A DNA stretch of 64,000 nt from Rostratula benghalensis (taxonomy: Eukaryota > Chordata > Aves > Charadriiformes > Rostratulidae), in the NCBI GenBank assembly GCA_013399305.1, contig VXAI01000028.1, forward strand, positions 2,767,818-2,831,817. Direction: 5' to 3'. The notes below the pieces were generated by a model. It did no database searches. It was not told the DNA's origin and saw only the letters and a list, made by a program, of their open reading frames with translations. A program made the position numbers and the translations under genes. Positions 51,624 to 62,049 of this stretch are shown here, in pieces (position 1 is the first letter of the stretch; every line of letters begins with the position of its first letter).

Positions 51624-54600
51624 GACTCAGGGCAAGAAGAGGTAAAGAATTTTATTTCTCTTTTTAAATCAAAGCTATGCATTGATGTCCTGGATCAAGC
51701 AATTCAGAAGCAAAGTTTAAGGAAATTTCAACTCTCATAGTAGAAGAGTCACCCATCCCATTTCCCAGTCTGCTCCCACATTTAACTTGCTGACCTCCCG
51801 CAGCAGTAAGATTGACAGGGTAACTAATTCACTGTGTGGAGTAGTATAGTAAAGCCTCAGCAATATTCCCATCGCTAATCTGCATACCTCATCATTCACA
51901 TACAGAAAGCAGTGGGCTCTTCCCTCTACTCTGCTAAGATTTAATAGATTGCTTTAAGGTCTCACATTACCAAGAGCTCAAGAGTATTACAAAACACGCC
52001 CCTGGACATTTCTTTCTGTACATGAAAGATGAACAGAAATCATCACAAAGCCTATTCTCGCAACAATGGACTAAACCCACAGTTTTATAATAACTTCCAC
52101 AGTTCTTAGGATAAATGATCAAAATGTGGTCATTTTATTTTGTGTTTCCTATTTCACCTAAACAAGCCCGATTAGTAATATTATTGAAAGACATCATCTC
52201 ACTGTGAAAGGAAGAAGTGACCTGTTTCTTGTGTTTCCTCCAAAATTTGAAAGGCCTTAGGAAAATTCCTTTTAAAGACTTTTTCACTGTGGAGTTAGCT
52301 CATGTTGTAACTTGAATTATCACCTCACACAGAAGAGGAATTCTTAACTTAAATAGGTGGGCTTGTTAGCTTGCCTTGGCCAGCTCACAGACAAGACATT
52401 TGAGTAGTTACTAAATGAGTACCACTAGTTCTCCAGTGTTTTCCCATAACTCCTGCTGGGAAGCAGGAAAGACAATGAAGTTTTCCTGGATCCGTTAAAA
52501 CACAGCTTGTAGAGCAGTCCAGCCCAGGCCAGCATAGCTGTCTTGAAGAACTGGGAGCCTGTGAATTAATTCTTTAATCAGAATTTCCAGGAGAACTGTT
52601 GTGTCATTTCTGGGCCCAAGAGTTCAGTCCTCATAGCAAAATAAGTGGCTTGTTCTTCTACCCAAGCCAAACAAGCTCACATCCCTTCTCTCCTCATCGG
52701 GAGAAGCACAGAGAAGATCTTACACAATCTCTTTCTCTTACTCACTTTGTGTCCTCAGCACAGCTAACCACAGAGCTGGGGACCACATCCAGAGTCCACA
52801 GCAGTAGCAGGGAAGACCCTTTTCAAATCTAATGGGGTAAAACCTGCCAGACCCTTTATGCTGTGTCTGTTACTGTATTAAGTAGAAACTCACCAACTGC
52901 ATGCATGAGTTCCTAGTTATTTTTTTTGTTTGTTTGTTTCCCCTCAAAGTATCCAAGAATGTCAGAACCTGCTTGGCTACAAGAGAAATCCTGCCCATTT
53001 CTGCCAAAGTTCTTCTACTGAATTACCATAGCCTGGTGAAAGGAAACTTTCCTGCTGTAACATCTGCTTTATTGGCTGCCCTCACTTAGCTCCACTAAAC
53101 CTTAGCTTATAATTGCTTGCAAAACCTCCAAACTCCCACTTTAATAATTAAAATAAATAACTGGAAATAAATTGTAAACACTTTTTCTGACATCACTTTA
53201 GCATTGTGCATTACAGGAGGACACTTATACTAAGGCTGAAATTTGGCTTTGGAGCCAAGTGCCTCAGGTCCTCAGCGGACTCAAACCAGTTAAGGTTAAT
53301 TCATTCTTAATTTCTTCTGCTGTTGCTGCGAATGGAAACTACTTAGAGTCAATAGCAACTCACCATTGTGTTGTATACATAATCCCCCAACATGTTAATG
53401 GTATCAAAATACCACCACTGCTACTGGCCCCAAAATGCTCTTGCTGTCAGCCGCTTCTCAGCGGGAGTGAGCTGCCATCCCCTTCCCTGCGGCTCAACCA
53501 AACGTCACAGGAATCAGTCTCATTTCCTTTTCTAAGCTGACATATTAGGGATGCCATAAAAGCAATCTGGTCACTTAAATGAGTTGCGTTCTGGTCAATT
53601 GGATAACCCGTTAATGGAGTCACTTAGGTCAGGAAAAGGAATTATTCCCCCCTAGAGCAGCTCTGTTGTTTTGACCTTAGTAGATGAAGTTATTTATTTT
53701 GAAACGAAAACTAAACAAATAAATGAAAGGCAATGCAAGATCCAAGAACTTGCTCTTGCTTGTTTGTTCTTGAGTGTTGAAGGCTTTCTTTTGGGGTTTT
53801 TTTTGGTGGGTGTGGGGGAAAGAGGAAAAGGGGGAATTAACATTTTGTATGGAAACATCTCCTTTGTCAGAAAGCTGTATTACCTTAAAAGACCTTCTGG
53901 AGGAAAAAATTATAGGCAATCTACTACACAGCTCTTGTCACCAAAACTCAGCATTTGTTCAGTCCAGAGTAGATTTTATCCAGAGTCACGAGACCCTGGC
54001 AAATGTGAGCTAATCCAGCACTGTGCCAGCGTATCCTGCTGTATGGACTGGCCTTGCCACTTCATACTGAAATTTCTGCAAAAGACTCCAAGTTGCTATT
54101 CCTAGTGACCTACTGCATATAGACTGCTCCAAAATTTGGTTTATTCCTTGATGAATTTGACTCCTATCAAAATCAAACATGTTTTTTTTCTTAAAAAAAA
54201 AAAAAAGTTTCTAGGTTGCTGTTTCCTTCCTTATTACCTTCTGCAGTAAAGCAGGAGAAGAACCATTCAGCACAGACCCAGGGATGAGGTCTGTCCTGGA
54301 CAGGAGTCTGATTTTCATCTTGACCCTTGCCTACCCCTGAAGTCTCTGTGCTCTCTACTAAGCATCCAAGTTCTTTGGGGTTGAACCGGCGCCACAGTGG
54401 TGGCATCTGCATACAGAGAGCAGTGAATCGCATCACCCTCTGAGTGCTGCAGTGCAAAGAGCTGCTTATGCATTTGGCAAGACTGACTCAGCTGTTTGCA
54501 AGGTGTGAAGCAGGGCTGATTTTAAACCTTAAAGCATTTGCTTTAAGGTCTGCAATTGCTTCAGGTATAATCCATATATTAATAATCCTGTTAAACCTTC

Positions 54601-57534
54601 TTCTATCATTAGACTAACCTTCCTCCCTAATCCTGCTCCTTGAAATAAAAATATTTTGAATAATTAGTACTGCCACAAACTGAGCAAGAGACAGAGTTTA
54701 CTGAGCTGGCAAAAGAGGAGCCACACCCAGGGCTGGGGTTTAGGAGAGCTTACGTTCACGCTAAGAAGGATGGAAGGGAAGATATCTCTTAGGGCTTCTT
54801 GATGTTTACTAAAATACTAAAAGAAGCTATCCCTTGTATTAATAAGCTTAGACATCATCACAAACTTACCTACTCACAGTTAGGCTCAGACAATGAGTTT
54901 TTGCCTTTCTGCATCTCCTTATCCAAAGGTAACCCACTCTGCTTTACAGACCAGTTCTGCATTTGCCTGCTGTGAAGGACCAGCTATAGGCCTCTTTGTT
55001 TTGTAATAGCCAATTTTATATAAACTTCTTTTGTTCAGAAAAGGGTTTTGATAGCAAAGCAACAGGTCCAGCATGATTAGTGAAGTTACAGAGTTCCTCT
55101 AACACAACCAGCAAGAAAAAAAAGCAAAAGTCCACATCATTAAAAGTAACCTATTTCTGCCTCACCCCTTATTGAGTTAGACCTTTCTCCCCAGAACACT
55201 ACTATTTATTTTCTTAACTCGTTATATAAAAGCTATTCCTCTTGGGGAGCACCGCACATACACACACAGAGGTAATTACTAATAAATTGCAAACTCTGGA
55301 TTTCACAAATTAATTCTGGCTTAATCTTGCCAATCGTAATCTGCCAAAAAGTTCTCAGGTCTAGCCATCACATTTTTGGTCCAACTAAAAGCAGGAATTT
55401 CAATACTTATATTGCAATTCCATATAATAAAGACTGATGTTTAAAAAATATTGTCATTGTTAAAAAAAAATATTTAAAGTAAGCTCAAAAGCTTTTACTT
55501 TTAGTATTTATAAAGGAAATGATTGCTATTTTTTTTGGGAAATTAAGTTTGCATACCTACCTAGAACATAATTTGCTTCTGTTTTTTTAATAGTGATAAA
55601 TTGGATTTGACATGTCTTCCTTTATTAAGCTTCTAAATTTGTCCTCAAGTCAATGTGTGCTTGTTTAATGTAGTTTAACACAGTGTTTCAAAACCATTGG
55701 GTCTGCCAGGTCAGAATCTTGAACTTTATGCCCAAGAAATATATGGCCTTGACCTTGCCAAAACCCCTGTTTTATGTTTAAATGGTCACATATTTAATAA
55801 TGGGCTGCAAGAAAGATTTGCCATTAACTTCCTCCTTTACTTTCTTCCTAGTTAACAAAACACTTATGTCTGCAGTGGATGCTGCAAGAATTGAATCAGT
55901 TATCTAGGATAATCTGTCCACATTAGCAAATGGTGTCCCACTAGGTCAATACAGAAATTAATTGTGGGATTCTTGTCAAATCCACATTGTTTCCTGGCGC
56001 AGTTGCAAGCCACTCAATTAGACACCTTTCAAGGCCTTTTTCTGGTCTAAATGTAGCTAATTGCTCCAGTTCTGGATGGGGATGATTCATCTCCCAGATG
56101 TCTCGGACCTCTCCGCAGCTCTGCTCAGTTAATATCAATACATGCATCTAGCTGACAGGATATTTTTGTGAACAGGATATTTTTACTCATGCCTCCCTTT
56201 TATATGATTAATCCCAAACAAGAAAGGTCTCCTGAATCACACTCTTGACACGGCAGCTCCTTTACGTCTGCTGGCTTCCCACACACGAGAGACTGGGCAT
56301 GAATGCAGGCCCTTTGTCAGAGCTCCCCAGGTGCAGCGCTATTCACACTTGAGCTTGACAGCATAACATAACAGTTTTTATTTGCCAGTCTCCTCTGTCA
56401 AGTATTCTTTTCTCTTCTGCCGCTTCCTCATTTGTCCATATACCAGTGGCAGGGCTGGCCAAATTGAAAATGAATGAAGCACAAAGAAAGTCTGTAGTTT
56501 CCACAGTGAGAGTCTATGGGAAAACGGTGCATGGTTTGGTTTTTTTTTTTTTATGGAGCCCTCAAAGGTCACTGGTAGCACTGGTAGCACTTGTAGCTGT
56601 GAGTCCTGGAGGAAAACACCAGAGCGTCTGGTCCACTGGTTACCAGCTTTCAAGGAGAAATCCTCAGGAGCTGTTGCTTAAGACCCAGCAGGGGAAGTGG
56701 GGATTAAAAATGTAATAGCCTTGAAACCTCTCCCCCACCCTCTCTGTTTAGGAGTAGATTCAGGAACACTGTATTGAGGGAGAGAGAGGCAGGTTGGTAA
56801 CTCAGTCCCCATGGTGTAGGATGCAGCGTTGTATGTGAGAGGTGTGTGCTTCCAGCCCTGGTGGGTGGCCGCAACATGAAACTTTTACTAGATCTAGCAC
56901 GGCACCTTTGGCTATAAAAAACCCCAGCGAGGCTCCCTGCAAAACGCATGCACTCACCTGCCATTAACACAACCAGCCACCGGATGTCTTCATTGCTCCA
57001 TGCCAATACCCATGGAAAAGCATTTCCCCAAGAGTGGAAAATCAGGTCTCTTAAGGATGGCAACACATAAAGTGACACGTGGAAGATAATAGCTCAGTTG
57101 ACTCAAGTGTCACATCTGTGCTTTAGTAGAAAGCAATGCACTGTGGTTAGAACATTAGCTTGAGGAACAAGTTTTGTTCAATGCAGTGCCAACTGTGCCT
57201 GAGACCTTCATTTAAGAGACAAGTCATCTGAATTTCTATACATCAGCAAACTGGAGTACGTATCATCCCCCATTTGTGCAGTTAACAAAAGAATGGCACG
57301 ATGTCCAGAGAGCATTCTGTAATGCTAAGGTCCCTATTCCATAACTGTAGTAACCACTGTCATGCACTTGCCTTGGCTGTGCCTCCCCCCCTGCTGTGCC
57401 AGTTGAGTATTCATGACCACAACCACTACAAAGAAGCAGCACTGTTCACGCTTGTGAGCTTGTTTTCACCCAACTCTGGACATCTGCATCCAGCTTCAGA
57501 AGAAAAAGAAACAGGAGAAAAATAAAGTCGATTT
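51624..57534. other. Unique non-coding DNA
   Basis: No gene is recognised. The longest frame, 144 codons plus at 53671-54105, overlaps frames in other phases and has no known domain. A T/GTTT run lies at about 52920-52940, an A run at 54192-54206 and a T run at 56540-56552. An ACTGGTAGC-type 9-bp unit is repeated three times at 56571-56597. The stretches near 53570-53640, 54510-54600 and 55790-56140 have the A+T-rich, TAAT-containing look of conserved non-coding elements, but that is only an impression. Confidence 0.45.
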
Positions 57535-57630
57535 CACTTATATATATATATATATATAAGTGTATATATATATGTGTGTATATACATGCATATATATATA
57601 TATATATGTGCATGTATATACACATGTATA
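57535..57630. repeat. TA/TG microsatellite with two palindromic segments
   Basis: The tract consists mainly of TA and TG dinucleotides. Positions 57535-57562 form a perfect 28-bp palindrome, CACTTA, eight TA units, TAAGTG. Positions 57575-57590 (TGTGTATATACATGCA) are exactly complementary to 57609-57624, around an 18-base TA-rich spacer. Such tracts extrude cruciforms readily and are length-variable. Confidence 0.92.
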
Positions 57631-58540
57631 CAGAGGGACAGCAGCTATAAGCAATAGTTGTAAGATGTTGATAGGCAGAGGTCAGCACTGAGCTGGACAG
57701 CAGTGCTGTGAACACGCACAAGAGAAAGACAGCACCTACTGCCTCCCTTCAGGTCCCTGAAGAGTGTTTGTCAGTTGATTAATTTCTCTTGATTTCTTCT
57801 TTTTCTCTTCTAGTAATCCCTTCCTTTCATGTTATTTCTTGTCAATCCTCTTTCTTGCTCCTTCCCCTTTTTACTAGTGTTTGTAATTCTTGATCATGCT
57901 CCTCAAACTGTCATTGCTTCCCAGGAACACTGCTGGCCCCTAAAACTTGCTCTCTGCATCCTGACCACCACATGAAACAGGAGAGGAAGTTTCTCTCAGC
58001 TGCCTGCTCATCTGTACCAATGTCTGCCTCTATAACATTTTACACTTCCAGTCATTATTGCCAAGGCTGGGCCTGGAGATGCTTCCAAATAGTTCTCTGG
58101 AAGGAGCTACTGGCTGTGGTCCAGCATGCTCTGCTTCTCAGCTTTACTGCCTTAATTCTGTGGGCTCGTGCTTCTGCTGAGGCAGATCTGGTTTAAACGC
58201 CTTTGGCAATCCTGTACCAGTCAGGTTTGCTAGGGTGACACTCAGGTAGGAAGGGCTCAAGAGATGTAGCCCAAATACTAAATGTAAAGTAACACACAAT
58301 TTTAGTAAAACATATTTCTGAGGTCTCATGAGGCCTCAGCACAGCATTATAAAGAAATTTATCTTCCTTACCAAAACTATTAGTGTGCTAACAACTGCAT
58401 ACTTGTTCAAGTGCTTTCATATGGTTAGGTCTATGTCTGATATAGCAGCCCTGCTGACTCAGAACTTTCTTGGTGATTCCACTATCCTTTCAATAATCTC
58501 TGCCTTTGTGGGAGATGTAAACTCCTATAGCATTAACGTG
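57631..58540. other. Unique non-coding DNA
   Basis: I see nothing recognisable. The plus-strand frame ending at 58594 runs by chance into the start of the CR1 element and is not a gene. Confidence 0.5.
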
Positions 58541-59388
58541 CCTACCTTGACTTCAGCAAGGCTTTTGATACAGCCTCCCACAGAATCCTCATAGGTAAGC
58601 TTAGGAAGTACAGGTTAGATGAATTGACAGTGAGGTGGACTGAAAATTAGCTGAAAGATAGAGCTCAGATGTTGTGATCAGTGGCACAGAACCTAGTTGG
58701 AGGTCTGTAAATGGTGGGATTCCCTAGGGGTCAGTACAGGATCCAGTCCTCTTCAATATTTTCATCAATGACCTGGATGAAGGGACAGAATGTACCCTCA
58801 GTAAGTTTGCTGATGACACAAAACTGGGAGGGGTGGCTGACATATCAGAAGTCTCTGCCACCATATAGCAAGACCTGGACAGGCTGAAGAGTTGGGCAGA
58901 GAGGAATCTGATGAAATTCAACAAGGGCAAGTATAGGATCCTGCACCTGGGGAGGAAGAATTCCAGGCACCAATATAGGTCAGGGGTGGACCTGCTGGAG
59001 AGCAGCTCTGAGGAAAATGACCTGGGGGTCCTGGTGGACAACAGGATGACCATGAGCCAGCAATGTGCCCTTATGGCCAAGAAGGCCAATGGCATTCTGG
59101 GATACATCAGGAAGAGTGTGACTAGCAGGTCAAGGGAGGTCATCCTCCCGTTCTACTCTGCCCTGCTGAGTCCACGTCATGATTACTGACTGCATCCAGT
59201 TCTGAGCTCCCCAGTTCAAGGACAGGGAAACACTGAAGAGAGTAGAGCAGAGGACCACAAAGATGATTAGGGTCCTGGAGCCTCTCTCTTATGAGAAAAA
59301 TCTGAGGGACTTGGGTCTCTTTAGTCTGGAGAAGACTGGGGAGGGATCTGATCAATGCCTATAAATATTTAAAGGGTGGGTGTCAAGA
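58541..59388 (+). mobile_element. CR1 LINE, 5' part of an element split by an insertion
   Basis: This fragment starts inside the reverse-transcriptase domain and continues to the point where a minus-strand CR1 interrupts it. The 5' edge is recognised where CR1 similarity starts, at the LDFSKAFDT box (58546-58572). The element resumes at 59878 after the insert and ends at 60160. The net length without the insert is about 1.13 kb. Its coding frame is broken several times. Confidence 0.92.
58543..59360 (+). pseudogene. CR1 ORF2 reverse-transcriptase remnant
   Basis: This is a relic of the CR1 reverse transcriptase, the enzyme that copies the LINE RNA at a nicked target. YLDFSKAFDT from 58543 is the RT motif A region, with its catalytic Asp. 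[11 protein letters not shown] near 58757-58789 and FADDTKLGG at about 58807-58833 are the region before, and the box containing, the two catalytic Asp residues of motif C. Further C-terminal come LMKFNKGK from 58908 and DLGVLVDNRMTMS near 59020. The frame changes between 58620 and 58720. In-frame stops are seen in ENWLK-like sequence (TAG at about 58648) and at TAG 58866-58868. The frame from 58911 ends at 59189, and sequence similarity continues past that stop to FSLEKT near 59336. Confidence 0.88.
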
Positions 59389-59877
59389 ATTGTAGAATGA
59401 TCCAGGCTGGAAGAGTTATCTAGTCCAACCTCCCTGCAGTCAGCAGGGACACCCTCAACTAGACCAGGTTGCCCAGGGCCTCATTGAGCCTCACCTTGAA
59501 CATTTCCAGGGAAGGGGTCTCAACCACCTCCCTGAGCAACCTGTTCCAGCGTTCTACCACATTTATAGTAAAGAACCTATTCCTAATATCCAGTCTAAAT
59601 CTCCTCTTCTCCAGTTTGAAGCCATTGCCCCTCATCCTGTGACTGCAGGCCTTTGTAAATAGACCCTCCTTAGCCTTCCTGTAGGCCCCTTTCAGGTATT
59701 GGAAGGCTGCTGTTAGGCCTCCCCAGAGCCTCCTCTTCTCCAGGCTGAAAACCCCAGCTCCCTCAGCCTGTCCTTATAGGATCCCCTGATCATCTTTGTG
59801 GCCCTCCTCTGAACCCACTCCATCAGGTCCATGTCCTTCCTATATTGAGGGCTACAGACCTGCACACAGTACTCCGA
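59389..59877 (-). mobile_element. Nested CR1 LINE inserted in the plus-strand CR1
   Basis: On the minus strand this fragment begins near 59877 (GGAGTACTGTGTGCAGG at about 59874-59858), runs through LRELGFSAW-type coding sequence near 59740 and ends at the CR1 3' terminus ATCATTCTACAAT at 59401-59389. It is 5'-truncated to about 490 bases. The interrupted host reads GTGTCAAGA before it and GATGGGGACAGTC after it. When joined, these match the continuous CR1 consensus order, so this is a true nested insertion. A GAA or AAGA shared by the two junctions may be a short target-site duplication. Confidence 0.92.
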
Positions 59878-60160
59878 AGATGGGGACAGTCTTTTTTTTA
59901 GTGAGAGGACAAGAGGAAATAGGCACAATCTTGTACGTAAGAAGTTCCATCTAAACATGAGGAGGAACTTCTTCATGTGGAGGGTGGCAGAGCACTGGAA
60001 CAGGCTGCCCAGAGAGATGGTGTAGTCTCCATCTTCGGAGCATTCAAAACCTGCCTGGACATGTTCCTGTTCAACCTGCTCTAGAGGACCTGCTTTGACA
60101 GCGGTATTGGACTAGGTGATCTCCAGAGGTCCCTTCCAACCCCATATCATTCTGTGATTA
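59878..60160 (+). mobile_element. CR1 LINE, 3' part of the split element
   Basis: Sequence resumes with GATGGGGACAGTC, then GTGAGAGGACAAGAGGAAAT at 59901-59920, GAACTTCTTCATG at about 59964-59976, CTGGAACAGGCTGCCCAGAG at 59995-60014, CTAGGTGATCTCCAGAGGTC at 60113-60132 and CCTTCCAACC, and ends with ATTCTGTGATTA at 60149-60160. This is the canonical CR1 3' UTR and terminus, in the same orientation as 58541-59388. The first eight-T run may be a local expansion. Confidence 0.93.
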
Positions 60161-61667
60161 AAAACAACTTACTCAAGGTTATCTGCTGTTATTGACTTCC
60201 TTGGTATCTCAATTCCGTCCACTCAGAAATGACAGCAACAGCAGAGCCATAGTTATATTTCTAATATTTCCCTTACAATTGTATGTAAATTACCAGGATT
60301 GTTCTCTTGGTGCAAAAAGCTAAATAAGCAACATAGACACTTTCCTACAGTAGGCAACCTAATCATTTTTTGCCCTTTCAGTGAAGTGGTAAGCACACCA
60401 CCAGCTACCAGATGCACTATTTTCATTTCTAAAACAGGTGAGGTCCCAGAGGCAGCAGATGCAGTGCCCTGGGCAATGTCTTCTAGCAGGAATACAGAGC
60501 ACCTCAAAAAACTTTCTCATCCAAAAACTCAGCACAGTCTGATATTTCCAGTGACTGCTCTAAGGTAACCTCTTGAGAGGCCAACCACATGGTATTTTAA
60601 GTCTGGAATCATATATTTTAATAATAATCATGATATTTAGTATATCAGTGCTCCACAGTTTTCAAACAGCAAGTGGAAGTTACTTTGGTGTTATACTCCT
60701 TAACATGGACTGCAACTATTATTAGTAAATTGAAGATAAAGTATCTCTTAATTTTATTTTCTGATTTTTTTTAAAATTATTTAACTTGTTCTGATTAATG
60801 ATCATCACTTATGCGTACTTTCTGTATCACACTGTCAAGCTTTCAGGCATTTTCTTCTGGTCTCCGTTTCAGATGAAAAGTTTCAGGCACTTTTTAAGCG
60901 CTCCAGAAAACTGAATAACAGTTGAATCTTTTGTTTTGCTTTTAAAGAATAAAGCTAAAGAAAAGTAGGTCAAGCTGAACCCTGTTTTCCCAAGCATTAT
61001 TTTTGAAATCTGTTAGCACCTTGTTTTGCTATTCTTTTCTTAGTACTGCACTGTTTACAAGCTCTCTAAGCACGTATTCACATGCCAATTATGCCAAACA
61101 GACCTACTCAGACATGAGAGATGATTCCCAAATTTAAGCAGCTAGCTCATTGGGGAAGCTATTTTAAAAAAAAAAGGACAAAACCCACAAAAAAACTGCC
61201 CACAACATCACCCTGATCCACAAACTCACATTTCTTTTTGGCTTATTTCCAGTCTACGCCTTAAGCGTTGAATAGGCACTAACAAAGAATACATACACAA
61301 AAGTTTATTATTCCACTGCTGCTCAGAGAATTTAATGCCAGAGAGATCAATGCAACACGTGTAAGGGGACAATAGCCCCTTATAGCAAAGTTTTGCAATT
61401 TAAGATGAAAAGCAGGTGTTCTACTATGCTGACAATTGTAATCCTTGTTACAACAAGCTACCCAACAAATCCCTCCTGACACCAGCATCGGAGTGACGTC
61501 AAAGTACACTGCTGTTTGATTTGGCATTTGCACTCATCTTGCTCATAACCAGTGAGGTGCTTAACGCAACTGCAAGTCTCAGCTGCATCTGTTTTTAAAA
61601 CTGCATCTACCTGCAGCACCATGCTCTCAAAAAGGGCCCGGGCCTTCCAGTCCAGCTTCTGCACAGT
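60161..61667. other. Unique non-coding DNA
   Basis: No gene is recognised. An A run at 61167-61176 is present, and short frames on both strands (60253-60568, 61279-61664) overlap one another with no known content. Confidence 0.5.
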
Positions 61668-61701
61668 CTCACACAGAGCACAGCCTCACACAGAGCACAG
61701 C
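61668..61701 (+). repeat. Perfect 17-bp tandem duplication
   Basis: Two identical adjacent copies of CTCACACAGAGCACAGC lie at 61668-61684 and 61685-61701. There is no gene context. Being identical, it is probably a recent slip or duplication. Confidence 0.93.
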
Positions 61702-61747
61702 TCGCTCAGAAGCACTCAAAATCTAAGTAGACAAGGCAATAGAGGTC

Positions 61748-61830
61748 TTACTCTAATAACTTCACGGATGAGAAAGGCACAGAGTAAGTAAATACGTGAA
61801 CTGTTGAGCGAGTAAATACATACTGCCTGT
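61748..61830 (-). repeat. Possible second MIR-like fragment
   Basis: On the plus strand, TTCACGGATGAGAAA followed by GGCACAGAGTAAGTAAAT resembles the reverse complement of the MIR interior (the GATGAGGAAACTGAGGCACAGAG region) with about five bases missing. The sequence before it (TTACTCTAATAAC) also fits. The downstream half fits poorly. This is weaker than the copy near 1.9 kb and may be coincidence. Confidence 0.28.
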
Positions 61831-62023
61831 GGTACAGCATGAGTTTAGTGGTTTTTACTTTTTTGTTACCTTTTTTAGCACTGCAAAATTTCTTAGATGC
61901 CTTACGTGAGGAAACGCTGACCCTTCAATTTGGTAATTTTGGTTTTGAGGACACAATTTGGCAGGCAGAGGCTACATCTCAGCAGAATCTATTGTAGCTC
62001 TTTAGTCAACAGCCCACCTAAGT

Positions 62024-62049
62024 TACTTCCCTGATCTATCAGGGAAGTA
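62024..62049. repeat. Perfect inverted repeat (12-bp arms, 2-base centre)
   Basis: TACTTCCCTGAT at 62024-62035 and its exact complement ATCAGGGAAGTA at 62038-62049 are separated only by CT. One further T-G wobble pair can be added at the outside. No longer stem, flanking direct repeat or mobile-element similarity is apparent. Confidence 0.92.

Noticed and set aside
53671..54105. 144-codon plus-strand open frame
   Set aside because: It runs through a T/G-rich low-complexity patch, overlaps frames in two other phases and shows no recognisable motif.
57446..57721. Minus-strand frame with an Ile/Tyr/His-rich repeat protein
   Set aside because: It is the translation of the TA/TG microsatellite.
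58724..59143. 139-codon minus-strand open frame
   Set aside because: It is the antisense shadow of the plus-strand CR1 reverse-transcriptase remnant.
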